DNA of 37,641 bases from CAYVAR01 sp964449675. GTDB taxonomy: Bacteria > Patescibacteriota > Microgenomatia > UBA10105 > UBA927. Both the position numbers and the translations under genes were made by a program. The notes below the pieces were generated by a model. That model saw only the letters and a program-made list of their open reading frames with translations. It was not told the DNA's origin and made no database searches. Where the stretch lies: positions 1-37,641 of the forward strand of contig CAYVAR010000014.1 in assembly GCA_964449675.1 (NCBI GenBank), read 5' to 3'. How positions within the stretch are numbered: position 1 is the first letter of the stretch; the number at the start of each line of letters is the position of its first letter. Shown here piece by piece: positions 18,732 to 27,317 of this stretch.

Positions 18732-20152
18732 TTTATTACTATAAGTACATTCCCGTCATGCTTCTATTATTATTTGCGATTATTATTCGCATCTATAACC
18801 TAAATCATTCATATGATTGGGATGAAATATATTCTGCTACAGTTTCTAATGCAGATTATATATCGTTAATTTCAGGTATACGTTATGATCCTGGAAATCC
18901 ACCTTTTTATTTTATACTTCTTAGAATATGGAAAAGTGTATTTGGCGATACTGAATCAAGACTTCGCCTCATGTCGATCGTATTTTTCGCTATATCGTAC
19001 GCAGCGATAGTTCTGCAAACGAATAAAAAAATTGATACTCTGTCTCAGTATATTTTGTTAATTTTCTACTCAGGATCAAGCGTGGTATATTATTTTTCCC
19101 GGTATGTCCGAGCGTATATGCTTGTGACCTGTATCGCAATATTAGTTTTCCCACTACTTCTACAGATCATCTCAAATAAATCAAAACAGTGGTATATCTA
19201 TTTGATAGCTGTTTTGCTTTGTGCTATTGGTTTATATACCCACTATAGTTTTGTGATTTTTTATGGAATGTTTTTTGTATCGACAATATTAATACATAGA
19301 AATTCTCGTTCTTCGCTTTTCCACCTTCTATTTTTCTCTTTACTGCTATTAATCTTATATCTCCCGTGGGCTTACTTTTTTGTCAAAAATCAAATACATC
19401 CTTCCTTATGGTGGTACAAATATCATTTTCACCAATTAGAAACACCTTGGGGAGGACCTGCTCTGTGGCTTGATGCATTCACAAATCAACTGTATGGTTC
19501 TTCTGTCCCAATCAAGTTTCAAAATTTTTTAGCTTTTATTATCATTCTTTTTATTAACGGTATAATCATTATGACGTTTTATAAAGATAAGCTAACACTA
19601 TGGATGCGTCATGTATTTCTCTTATTTCTTCTCTATTTTGATATTTTATTATTTAGTCCACTCCATAAAGTATTTGTGTCAATCCAGTACTCTATTTACA
19701 TAATTCCTTTTGGATTGTTTGCATTAATAATACTAATTCATCTCTACATGCCTAGATACATAAAATGGTTTTTGTTGTTTATCAGTATTATTTTTACAAT
19801 GACCACCTACAAATCATACGCACAAACAATACCCTCAGACTGGAAAACTCTTGGCGCAAAATTTAATACATATAGCGACAAGGGAGTATTGCTTTTTGAG
19901 CCCTGTCATTTAGGGTTTGGAATGAATTATTACTATCATGGAAAGCTACCTGAATATTGCTTTTACGAAAACCCTGAAGGAATGTATCTATCTATATGGA
20001 ATAAAGATTTCGTTGGTCGATTATTTATTATCCGGTATTCGTATCTGCCTCATAAACCGAATAGTCCCATCCACCAATTACTCAATTTGTATGGCGAGAC
20101 AAAAGAATATTATGGCGATTTAGAAGTCATTACTCTAATAAAAAAAACTTAA
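18728..20152 (+). CDS. GT39/PMT-like integral membrane glycosyltransferase
   Basis: A 474-residue polytopic protein with about ten transmembrane helices. The first external loop holds SYDWDEIYSAT (acidic catalytic-type motif) and RYDPGNPPFYFILLRIWKSVFGDTESRLRLMS, the pattern of GT-C enzymes such as PMT_2/ArnT. These use polyprenyl-phosphate sugars to modify proteins or lipids outside the membrane. The C-terminal 100 residues form a soluble external domain. The gene is richer in A and T than its neighbours, which may mean later acquisition. It stands alone on the plus strand and its stop overlaps that of comM by 3 bp. The sugar and acceptor are unknown; pilin glycosylation is one option, given the neighbours. 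Confidence 0.75.
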   Translation: MIYYYKYIPVMLLLLFAIIIRIYNLNHSYDWDEIYSATVSNADYISLISGIRYDPGNPPFYFILLRIWKSVFGDTESRLRLMSIVFFAISYAAIVLQTNKKIDTLSQYILLIFYSGSSVVYYFSRYVRAYMLVTCIAILVFPLLLQIISNKSKQWYIYLIAVLLCAIGLYTHYSFVIFYGMFFVSTILIHRNSRSSLFHLLFFSLLLLILYLPWAYFFVKNQIHPSLWWYKYHFHQLETPWGGPALWLDAFTNQLYGSSVPIKFQNFLAFIIILFINGIIIMTFYKDKLTLWMRHVFLLFLLYFDILLFSPLHKVFVSIQYSIYIIPFGLFALIILIHLYMPRYIKWFLLFISIIFTMTTYKSYAQTIPSDWKTLGAKFNTYSDKGVLLFEPCHLGFGMNYYYHGKLPEYCFYENPEGMYLSIWNKDFVGRLFIIRYSYLPHKPNSPIHQLLNLYGETKEYYGDLEVITLIKKT

Positions 20153-21675
20153 TTATCTTCTTTTGGACGATACTGAAGGGCTTCGGCAATGTGGGTAAGT
20201 GCAATATCTTTATCACCAATAAGATCAGCAATCGTCCGGCTTACTTTGATGACGCGGTAATAGCTTCTCGCCGAAAGCCCGAGTCTTGCGACAGCTTGAC
20301 GAAGAAATGCGTGAACTTCAGAAGAAAGCGGACAGAATTCCTTAACCATTTTGGTAGACATCTCTGCGTTTGCAGACAATCTATATTTTTTAAACCGATG
20401 AAGCTGTCTATCGCGAGCCTCCTGGACTCGCTCCTGCACCACGCACGAATTTTCTGTACCAGGAGAAGTCCCGGTAAGTTTTTCGACTGCCACAGCGGGC
20501 ACATGAGCATGTAAGTCTATCCGATCGATGATCGGACCGGATATGCGTTTCTGATACCGGATGATAGAACCGGGCAAACACGTACATCGTTTTGTCTCGG
20601 AACCGTAATTACCGCACGGGCATGGATTTGCCGCGGCAACGAGCATAAATTTAGCCGGATACACGACCGTCCCCGCCGCACGAGAAATGGAAACGATGCC
20701 GTCTTCTATCGGTTGACGAAGTGCTTCAAGAACATGACGCGGAAACTCTGGAAATTCGTCTAAAAAAAGCACTCCACGATGCGCAAGGGATATTTCTCCT
20801 GGGGCAGGGTGCGTCCCACCGCCAATAAGACCTATGCGACTGGTCGTATGATGTGGTGCGCGAAACGGACGATATTTAATGACAGACTCCCCTGTGGGTA
20901 AATTGCCGGTAACAGAGTAAATTTTCGTAACTTCAAAGGCTTCTGTTTTCGTAAGTTTTGGAAGAATAGAAGGCAACGTTCGAGCAAGCATGGTTTTTCC
21001 TGCTCCCGGTGGCCCTTGCATAAAAACGTTGTGCCCGCCGGCTGCTGCGATTTCAAGCCCTCGTTTGACGTGCTCTTGCCCGGCAATATCGCTCATATCA
21101 AAATCAAAATGTTGCAAACCAAATATACGGTCAAACGGAATATATTTCAGGGGTGTAATCATTTCACTACCACTCAAATGATGAAAAAGACCAAGAAGCG
21201 ATACGACCGGATACACATGGATATGGTCAATAATTGCAGCTTCTTTTGCATCGATAGTCGGAACAAAAAGGTTTGCAATAGCTTCTTGTTTCGCAAGGAT
21301 GGCGATGGGCAGAATACCATTGGTGTGTCGAAGCGACCCGTCGAGTGATAGTTCACCTAAATACAATGCTTTTTCTTTTGAAGGGAGAAGCTGTCCTGAA
21401 GCAATAAGAATTCCTAAGGCAATCGGCAAATCATATGATGGCCCGACTTTCGGTAAGTCTGCAGGCGCGAGATTGACCGTAATCCGTTTAGCCGGAAATT
21501 CCGCACCACTATTTTTTATAGCCGCCCGCACGCGTTCGCGGCTTTCTTCAACTGCTTTATCTGGAAGACCCACGATTGAAAAAGACGGAAGTCCTTGCGA
21601 TGCGATATCTACCTCTACGTATACGAAAGTAGCATCAAGTCCAACGACAGCACCGGAAAGAATCTTTGCAAACAT
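20149..21675 (-). CDS. comM: YifB/ComM family AAA+ ATPase (Mg-chelatase-like)
   Basis: ComM is a hexameric helicase that promotes branch migration during natural transformation. The Lon-protease-like N-terminal domain (about 1-165, MFAKILSGAVVGLDA, SFSIVGLPDKAVEESRERVRAA) precedes the AAA+ core with Walker A GPPGAGKT at 221-228 and Walker B VLFLDE at 302-307. A Cys cluster NPCPCGNYGSETKRCTC and the C-terminal Mg-chelatase lid follow. Length (508 aa) fits the family. It is next to type IV pilus genes, which makes sense if the pilus takes up DNA. It follows the upstream gene by 6 bp. No ribosome site is evident. Confidence 0.93.
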   Translation of the reverse strand: MFAKILSGAVVGLDATFVYVEVDIASQGLPSFSIVGLPDKAVEESRERVRAAIKNSGAEFPAKRITVNLAPADLPKVGPSYDLPIALGILIASGQLLPSKEKALYLGELSLDGSLRHTNGILPIAILAKQEAIANLFVPTIDAKEAAIIDHIHVYPVVSLLGLFHHLSGSEMITPLKYIPFDRIFGLQHFDFDMSDIAGQEHVKRGLEIAAAGGHNVFMQGPPGAGKTMLARTLPSILPKLTKTEAFEVTKIYSVTGNLPTGESVIKYRPFRAPHHTTSRIGLIGGGTHPAPGEISLAHRGVLFLDEFPEFPRHVLEALRQPIEDGIVSISRAAGTVVYPAKFMLVAAANPCPCGNYGSETKRCTCLPGSIIRYQKRISGPIIDRIDLHAHVPAVAVEKLTGTSPGTENSCVVQERVQEARDRQLHRFKKYRLSANAEMSTKMVKEFCPLSSEVHAFLRQAVARLGLSARSYYRVIKVSRTIADLIGDKDIALTHIAEALQYRPKEDN

Positions 21676-21681
21676 ATATAG

Positions 21682-22410
21682 CTATGGAGCAGGTGATGGT
21701 TCAGTACTACAGACAATGTTAGATATGTTAAATGGTTTTTTCTTGTCACCTGACTCATTAAATCCGCAGGTAAATGTTTGGGTTTGTTCACTTACTCCTA
21801 TGGTAGGCGTAGGAGTAGGGATAAATAATGAACCGGTGGGCGCCAGTGTAATACTTTCGCTGACAACAGTGGGTGTAGGCGTAAGAGTTGATCCGAGTGT
21901 CGAGGAAGGCCTTGGTATATCGCCTGTGATAATCTGAATCGTAGAAATGATTGTTTGTCCCACTCCCCCGTCAGATTCACTAAGCACCAAATACACTGTT
22001 TGCGTACCTGTGTCTGTTTCGATGGTTAGCTGATAGATAGCTCCAGTTGATTTTTGTGTATATGAATCTAAATCTTCCTCTGTGATTAATTTAAATAATT
22101 GAAGGATATGACGAGGATTTGGAAACCGAGAAGCTAGACTTAGCGTCTGTCCGCACACACTAAAGACGCGTACCGCACCATCCGGGGTGATTTCCATACA
22201 TCCACGATCATTTCCTTTTTTAATCGTAATTTTTTTAACGGTCTTTTTTTTAAATATCGTCATTTTCTCCGGTTCTTTTGGATTAATAAAACTCGCAATT
22301 CTCTCTTTGTATGCGCCTCCAATATTAAAAATCGTACCTATCACAACCATAAAAGTAAGGACAAAAAACGCACCGACGAGAAGAAGGGTTGTATGTTTGG
22401 ATATTTTCAT
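21682..22410 (-). CDS. Membrane-anchored protein with Pro/Thr-rich tail
   Basis: I do not recognise this 242-residue protein. After MKISKHTTLLLV it has one transmembrane helix (about 9-30), then an external basic stretch (KKKTVKKITIKK). A small domain with two Cys follows (GCMEITPDGAVRVFSVCG), then a TPTPT/SLFIPTPTPT-rich linker and a C-terminal Cys pair (TFTCGF, NIVCST). ATG 22410 was chosen. The in-frame start at 22521 would run through the pilin terminator at 22463-22499, so it is rejected. It lies 6 bp before comM on the same strand and next to the pilus cluster. A surface role is inferred, not shown. Confidence 0.7.
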   Translation of the reverse strand: MKISKHTTLLLVGAFFVLTFMVVIGTIFNIGGAYKERIASFINPKEPEKMTIFKKKTVKKITIKKGNDRGCMEITPDGAVRVFSVCGQTLSLASRFPNPRHILQLFKLITEEDLDSYTQKSTGAIYQLTIETDTGTQTVYLVLSESDGGVGQTIISTIQIITGDIPRPSSTLGSTLTPTPTVVSESITLAPTGSLFIPTPTPTIGVSEQTQTFTCGFNESGDKKKPFNISNIVCSTEPSPAP

Positions 22411-22462
22411 AAAGGTTCTTTTTCTACTGTAATATAAGTTGCCTCCAATTTGCAAAAGCCTG

Positions 22463-22499
22463 ACAAAAAAACCTCCCCGGTATCGAGGAGGTTTTTTGT
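22463..22499 (-). terminator. Intrinsic terminator after the pilin gene
   Basis: On the minus strand, AACCTCC pairs with GGAGGTT, with a TCG/CGG extension and ATAC loop, and seven T residues follow. It is flanked by A-runs, so it may work in both directions. It insulates the pilin transcript. Confidence 0.88.
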
Positions 22500-22520
22500 G
22501 TATTTCGTATTCCGAAGTCA

Positions 22521-22964
22521 TTACCGAATAACCTGAATCACTGTACCCACATTCAATTCACTTGACGCGGTAGCAACGACACGACCATTTGCATCTTTAT
22601 ACACTGTATATTGCGTGTCCGCATCGGTCCCATTCGTCGGGTCCTTCGGCATTGATGCGATGTATGTCGGCACCAACGTCGTTGAAAGATTGACCAGTCC
22701 TCCACCAGTTCCGACGTGTGTCGGTGATGTCGTAATTGCTACCGGAAGATTTCCATTGTTTTCAGCGGCATACTGATAGATCGCATTAGTCATGCTATAC
22801 AAATCAGATCGCCTCTGTGCATCACGAGCTGAAGAAAATTGTCTACCAGGATTAACTGCTACTAATACCACAGCGGCGAGAATTCCTATGATACCAATTA
22901 CAACCAATAACTCAATAAGAGTAAATCCTTTCGCACTTGTGAGCTTACGAAGTAACGTATTCAT
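22521..22964 (-). CDS. Major type IV pilin-like protein
   Basis: The leader MNTLLRKLTSAKG is cleaved before FTLIELLVVIGIIGILAAVVLVAVNP, the class III signal with Glu5 of the mature chain and a hydrophobic alpha-1 helix. The globular part (about 45-147) has SARDAQRRSDLYSMTNAIYQYAAENNG, typical of CPR and Gram-positive pilins, and lacks Cys. Its own promoter (23031-23059), a strong Shine-Dalgarno (GGGGGTGAG) and a private terminator indicate high expression, as expected of the major subunit. Prepilin peptidase and PilT are not in the window. Confidence 0.92.
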   Translation of the reverse strand: MNTLLRKLTSAKGFTLIELLVVIGIIGILAAVVLVAVNPGRQFSSARDAQRRSDLYSMTNAIYQYAAENNGNLPVAITTSPTHVGTGGGLVNLSTTLVPTYIASMPKDPTNGTDADTQYTVYKDANGRVVATASSELNVGTVIQVIR

Positions 22965-23030
22965 TCTCTCACCCCCTCTCTATATATCAACAATAAAAGT
23001 TTGTTTCACACAATATCGTGTGATTATGTA

Positions 23031-23059
23031 AGCGTAACAATCTTAGGCAACCTTGTCAA
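23031..23059 (-). promoter_or_regulatory. Pilin promoter
   Basis: On the minus strand, TTGACA (23059-23054), a 17-bp spacer and TACGCT (23036-23031), extended by TGT. The -35 flank AAGGT and the TGTTACGCT core match the promoter at 17871-17900. A small hairpin CACAC/GTGTG follows in the untranslated region. Confidence 0.75.
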
Positions 23060-23067
23060 TGCGATCA

Positions 23068-23271
23068 TTATTTATGCAATAATTCTATGGCTGCATTGAC
23101 GGCATTCGTATCGATAAATTGAGCCTTGTTGGCATTTTGTTTTGGAAAATATATTTGCATGAGTGACGGAACAAGGACAATGAAAGTCGCCACAAAAAGA
23201 ACTCCTACTGCAATAATCAAAGTAGAAGATATGATCAGTGCGCGACTAATTGGTAAATGGGTTTTGAACAT
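23068..23271 (-). CDS. Small single-pass membrane protein in the pilus operon
   Basis: A 67-residue protein with a long hydrophobic segment (ALIISSTLIIAVGVLFVATFIVLVPSLMQIYF) and a short polar C-terminus. It starts inside the 3' end of the pilO-like gene, overlapping by 26 bp in a different frame. This is typical of translational coupling. It occupies the place where a PilP-like or other accessory alignment protein would be encoded, but it is too short for PilP. No family is recognised. Confidence 0.6.
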   Translation of the reverse strand: MFKTHLPISRALIISSTLIIAVGVLFVATFIVLVPSLMQIYFPKQNANKAQFIDTNAVNAAIELLHK

Positions 23272-23791
23272 ACACCTTTATTCCTATCGAAAGTTCCTGA
23301 TTACCGGTAAAACTATCCGGAGTTTTTCCGTTTATAGATATAATATGCGTCATAAAAGGAAGTCTTTCAAGGCTGGTCAGAAATTTCTCAAGACGTGGCA
23401 GATCGGTCTTCATCGTAATAATAAGCAGTAAATATAATTTTTCTTGCTCAACAAGCGGAGTGAGAGAACTAAATTTTACACTATAACTTTCAGAGATATC
23501 GCGTACATTTTCTTCAAGCAGTTGTAGAAAGCGAGGGATTGTCTCTTCATTCGGAAAAACGTTTGCAATTACCTGAATTTCCTTTTTATAGGTGTCATAA
23601 ATATCCTGCGCCGATACGAGTATTTGACGATCCCCTTCAAGAGCCTGTTTCTCTTGACGCATGAGGGCAATAGTCTTTGTTTCTGAAGAAATAAAATAGA
23701 GTAACGAGGGAAGAAGCACAACAAGCGCAAAGCTTATACACGCAAGAATAGTGACTGGGTTGGTCTTTTGCGGCTGCGTCTTTTTGTCCAT
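23246..23791 (-). CDS. pilO: PilO-like pilus alignment protein
   Basis: PilO joins PilN in the inner-membrane alignment complex of type IV pili. The 181-residue chain has a cytoplasmic tail, one transmembrane helix (ILACISFALVVLLPSLLYFI), a coiled-coil segment (ETKTIALMRQEKQALEGDRQILVSAQ) and a ferredoxin-like end (YLLLIITMKTDLPRLEKFLTSLERLPFMTHI). These are in the order and size of the family. The call rests on architecture and position rather than strong motifs. It starts 5 bp after the pilM-pilN fusion. Confidence 0.75.
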   Translation of the reverse strand: MDKKTQPQKTNPVTILACISFALVVLLPSLLYFISSETKTIALMRQEKQALEGDRQILVSAQDIYDTYKKEIQVIANVFPNEETIPRFLQLLEENVRDISESYSVKFSSLTPLVEQEKLYLLLIITMKTDLPRLEKFLTSLERLPFMTHIISINGKTPDSFTGNQELSIGIKVYVQNPFTN

Positions 23792-23796
23792 AGGTA

Positions 23797-25218
23797 TTAT
23801 CGAGTAATAAAAGTCATAGAAAATTTGACATTTTCACTCGATTCAAGAGATGCTAAAGGAAGTGTTACTTTAATAAATTCTTCTGACTCTTCAATTCTAT
23901 TTTTAAGTGAAAGCAGATCCTCACGGGTTTTTGCTGTTCCTATAAAAGTAAATTGCAATTTCGCATCATCATACTCCCATTGCGTCACTTTAATAGCATC
24001 GGTCAATAATGATGCTATTGCGATGAGCTTTTGTTTCGGCGTTATGCGTAGTGGCGCGAGCCTAACAATTGTTTGTGCTTGGGCATTCAGAAGGAGTAAA
24101 TTTTGCTGATTTGAACCCTCCAATTTGACAATATTTTGCAGAGATTTTATGTCACTACTCACCTGCTGTTCTTCAAATTTTATGGCTAAAAATGAACTAA
24201 TAGTGAGCACTGAAAGGACACTTATAATAATTGTAAATCGAATAAGTAAGCGCCTATAGAGAAGTGATTCACGTTCCTCATCATATTGTTTTTGTAAATT
24301 TACTGGTATGAGGTTTATACTCCGTTCATCAAGTGGCGGAGCAAACGACGCTGTTGCCGCCGCATAGGCTTTATTAAATGAAGGATTTTGAATCTGTGTA
24401 TTGAGGATCTTGGTAGGATATGGAAGCGAAGAGGCCATTTGTTTGACCTGCTCTTGAGTAGCAAACTCGCCAGTGAGAATTACTGATATACCATCCGTAA
24501 TAATATTTTTTTGTTTGTAATAGGCACCTATTTCTTTTATCGATTGAGCTATATTTGCTAAATAAATATCGTGCGTATCTGTTGACGATAATGATATCGC
24601 TGTCGTAAAAATGGCTTTTTCCCCTTCAACAAGCGTAACATAGGCACCCCGTGGATTTATATCGGTTACCAATGCATATGTATCGTTTTGCAAGTGGACA
24701 AGTCTTGCAATCGCTGAAGCATCTGGTTCAAACCGGAGAGGTTTTAGTCCAGCATGTAAAATAGCATCAACCAATGGATCAAGAACGCTTTTTTGCACAG
24801 CGACAACGGCTAACTGATATTCTTTTTTGTCAGATTGAAGAATTTTCCAATCAAAATAAATATCTTCTTTTGGAAAAGGAAAAAGGTTCGTTGTTTGCCA
24901 ACCGATCGCCTCGTGTACTTCTTCGAAGGGTACTTTTGGCATGGTCGTTTCTCGAGTATATGCGTACGCCTCCGGAAAACATACAGTGACAAATGGGGTC
25001 GTAAACTTTCCAGCCGTATAGAGATTTTTAAGTGCAGTAATAAAAGTATCAGGTTTTACTAAAACACCTCGAACAAATAATTCCTCCGGAAAACGTACTT
25101 CAGCGAGTGCACGAACTGCGCCCACGCTATTAAGTTCTGTGGCACGTATCGTCGTTCGATCTATAGAAAGACCAAAATGTCGTACCTTAGGCAAAATGAG
25201 GTCGGGCAGAGAGACCAT
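23797..25218 (-). CDS. pilM: PilM-PilN fusion protein
   Basis: Residues 1-295 are a PilM-type actin-like ATPase fold (FGLSIDRTTIRATEL, EEVHEAIGWQTTNLFPFPKED, LRFEPDASAIARL, ALVTDINPRGAYVTLVEG, ISVILTGEF). Residues 301-473 are PilN: the PilM-binding SINLIP motif at 300-305, a transmembrane helix at about 325-345, a coiled coil and a small alpha/beta end. In most bacteria these are separate genes and the PilN tail docks into PilM. Here the docking peptide is tethered in cis. PilM, PilN and PilO link the cytoplasmic motor to the pilus machinery. The start at 25218 lies 15 nt after a TGTTACAAT extended -10. Confidence 0.85.
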   Translation of the reverse strand: MVSLPDLILPKVRHFGLSIDRTTIRATELNSVGAVRALAEVRFPEELFVRGVLVKPDTFITALKNLYTAGKFTTPFVTVCFPEAYAYTRETTMPKVPFEEVHEAIGWQTTNLFPFPKEDIYFDWKILQSDKKEYQLAVVAVQKSVLDPLVDAILHAGLKPLRFEPDASAIARLVHLQNDTYALVTDINPRGAYVTLVEGEKAIFTTAISLSSTDTHDIYLANIAQSIKEIGAYYKQKNIITDGISVILTGEFATQEQVKQMASSLPYPTKILNTQIQNPSFNKAYAAATASFAPPLDERSINLIPVNLQKQYDEERESLLYRRLLIRFTIIISVLSVLTISSFLAIKFEEQQVSSDIKSLQNIVKLEGSNQQNLLLLNAQAQTIVRLAPLRITPKQKLIAIASLLTDAIKVTQWEYDDAKLQFTFIGTAKTREDLLSLKNRIEESEEFIKVTLPLASLESSENVKFSMTFITR

Positions 25219-25254
25219 AGGTAATAGTAATTATTGTAACATCACCGTGCTCAC

Positions 25255-25283
25255 TTGTGTAATCATGCAAGTATTTTTATTAT
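25255..25283 (+). promoter_or_regulatory. Promoter of the minor-pilin operon
   Basis: TTGTGT (25255-25260), a 17-bp spacer and TATTAT (25278-25283) are followed by exactly 7 nt and the ATG at 25291, predicting a leaderless message. No Shine-Dalgarno precedes the ATG. It is divergent from the pilM-pilN promoter. Confidence 0.55.
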
Positions 25284-25290
25284 AGATGTA

Positions 25291-26673
25291 ATGGCTCAAC
25301 TTCAATCATCACCTATGGGTTTTAGGAAGCACCATCTCTTTCAAAGAAGTGGTACTGGATTTACCATGGTCGAGACACTCGTTGCTCTTGGGGTACTTGC
25401 GATATTTTTTCTCTCAGTCGTTGTTATTTTACGCTCAATTTTACATACTGTTGCCTCATCCCGTATACGAACCACTGCGCTTGCCCTCGCACAGCAGAAA
25501 ATGGAGGCGATACGAAACCTCCCATATACAAGTGTCGGCACTGCCCAAGGTATTCCACAAGGATCACTCCCTCAAACTGAAACTATCACCATAAGCGGAC
25601 AAACATTTACGGTCAAAACAAACATCGTCTATATCGATGACCCATTTGATGGCATAGCGCCTTCAGATATTATTAGTGCCGACTATAAACGAACGCGTGT
25701 GGATGTATCGTGGTCTGGAGCCTTTCCATCAAAATATCCAGTCACACTCGTAACAAATATTGTCCCAAAAGGTATTGAAACAACATCAGGAGGAGGAACC
25801 TTGTTTATTCAGGTCTTTGATGCCAATAGTCTCCCAGTATCAAATGCGTCTGTTGCTATCGATAATACCTCCATAGTCCCCGAAATTCATATTCAGACAC
25901 TCACGGATGCAAATGGTTTTGTGTCCCTGCCTGGAGCACCCGCGTGTGTCGCCTGCTATAAAATTACTGCAACAAAAACTGGTTATTCCACCAGCCGAAC
26001 ATATGGAAGTAGCGAAGTAACTAACCCGCTTACGCCACACCCGACGGTGATTGAGGGACAAATTACGCAACTTACTCTTGCCATTGACCGAGTCTCAGCG
26101 CTTATCGTTAATTCTTTTGGCAGCAGGGAGTCAGGCTATCCTATCCTTGGTAATGTCCTATTTACCCTTCGAGGATCAAAAACGATCGGAACGGATACGC
26201 TTGACGAACCAGTCTACAAATATTCCTTCTCGACAAATACCGGAGGCGGTACAGTCTCTATACCGGATCTTGAATGGGATACGTATACGCTTGATTTAAC
26301 CAATTCCTATCATGATCTCGGTGGATCAAATCCTGTGTCGCCATTTGCGCTTCCTCCAAACACTACGCTAACCGCACAAGTCGTCGGTATACCAAAGACA
26401 AATACCTCTCTTCTCGTTGTCGCAAAGACAAGTGGTGACATACCCCTTGCATCAGTAAGTGCGCAATTGACGAGCAATTCATTAGCGTTTGACCAAACCA
26501 AATTTACCGGAGCCACAGGCTCTGCTGATTTTGGACAGACGTTTTTTAGCGGGCTGACCTCGGGAAACTATGACTTGAAGATTTCGCTTGCCGGGTATGA
26601 AGAAGCAACCGCATCAGTTTCTGTTGCCGGGGTGACGCAAGAATCGTTAATACTCAATCCAGTATCACTATGA
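25291..26673 (+). CDS. PilV-like minor pilin with carboxypeptidase-regulatory-like domains
   Basis: An extended leader ends GTG, cleaved before FTMVETLVALGVLAIFFLSVVVIL, a class III prepilin signal with Glu5. After the helix come RIRTTALALAQQKMEAIRNLPY (PilV-type) and a long C-terminal extension. The extension holds two beta-sandwich repeats of the carboxypeptidase-regulatory/PEGA kind (SLPVSNASVAIDNTS...TDANGFVSLPG and IPLASVSAQLTS...ATGSADFGQTFFSGLTSGNY). Such a large domain at the pilus tip suggests adhesion or surface recognition. The start ATG 25291 is set by the promoter; GTG 25255 is an alternative. The gene overlaps the next by 4 bp (ATGA). Confidence 0.8.
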   Translation: MAQLQSSPMGFRKHHLFQRSGTGFTMVETLVALGVLAIFFLSVVVILRSILHTVASSRIRTTALALAQQKMEAIRNLPYTSVGTAQGIPQGSLPQTETITISGQTFTVKTNIVYIDDPFDGIAPSDIISADYKRTRVDVSWSGAFPSKYPVTLVTNIVPKGIETTSGGGTLFIQVFDANSLPVSNASVAIDNTSIVPEIHIQTLTDANGFVSLPGAPACVACYKITATKTGYSTSRTYGSSEVTNPLTPHPTVIEGQITQLTLAIDRVSALIVNSFGSRESGYPILGNVLFTLRGSKTIGTDTLDEPVYKYSFSTNTGGGTVSIPDLEWDTYTLDLTNSYHDLGGSNPVSPFALPPNTTLTAQVVGIPKTNTSLLVVAKTSGDIPLASVSAQLTSNSLAFDQTKFTGATGSADFGQTFFSGLTSGNYDLKISLAGYEEATASVSVAGVTQESLILNPVSL

Positions 26674-27317
26674 AACATATAATTTTTAAAAATCAGGGAT
26701 TTATCAAGCACCAATTTGGTGCTGGATTTACCCTCGTTGAACTTCTTATTGCAGGCGTTCTTTTTGTGAGCATCGTGGCAGGGGTGGCAGCACTCACATT
26801 GTATTATCTTAAGTCCTTTTCATTTTCTTTTGAAGAATTACGGTCGGTAAACCAGGCACAGTATGGGATAAACACTATGCTTCGGGAACTGCGTGAAGCG
26901 CGAAGCGGAGAAAACGGCGCCTGGCCACTCGTACAAACAGACGATGCAACTATCGTCTTTTATAGTGATGTTACCAATGACGGCCGTGCAGATAAAATTC
27001 GCTATTTCTTAAACGGTACAGACCTCCAGAAGGGGGTCATAGAACCCACAGCAGCCCCAGTATCATACCCCGTGGTCAATGAAGTGATTCGTACAATTGC
27101 TACATCGATTGACCTCAGTGGAAAAGCCATGTTTACTTATTATAATGGAAACTATCCTACGGATATAATAAATAATCCCCTGACCGGCGCAAATCGAATT
27201 TTAGATACTCGTTATATCGGGACATATGTGCGAGTCAATATACAAGAAAACTATGCAGCAGCACCGTATGAACTCAACTCCGGCGTTGCGATTCGAAGTC
27301 TTAAAGACAATTTATGA
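26670..27317 (+). CDS. PilW-like minor pilin
   Basis: A class III signal (GAG, cleaved before FTLVELLIAGVLFVSIVAGVAALTLYYL) has a long, basic 18-residue leader. The rest (RSVNQAQYGINTMLRELREARSGENGAWPLV, TIVFYSDVTNDGRADKIRYFL) is the usual PilW/pseudopilin pattern. At 215 aa it is a normal minor pilin. It overlaps both neighbours by 4 bp, so all three minor pilins should be made in step, and they may form the pilus-initiating tip complex. Confidence 0.85.
   Translation: MKHIIFKNQGFIKHQFGAGFTLVELLIAGVLFVSIVAGVAALTLYYLKSFSFSFEELRSVNQAQYGINTMLRELREARSGENGAWPLVQTDDATIVFYSDVTNDGRADKIRYFLNGTDLQKGVIEPTAAPVSYPVVNEVIRTIATSIDLSGKAMFTYYNGNYPTDIINNPLTGANRILDTRYIGTYVRVNIQENYAAAPYELNSGVAIRSLKDNL

Noticed and set aside
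21682..22521. Longer version of the Pro/Thr-rich protein starting at 22521
   Set aside because: It would translate through the pilin terminator at 22463-22499 and adds low-quality sequence before the natural membrane segment, so ATG 22410 was used.
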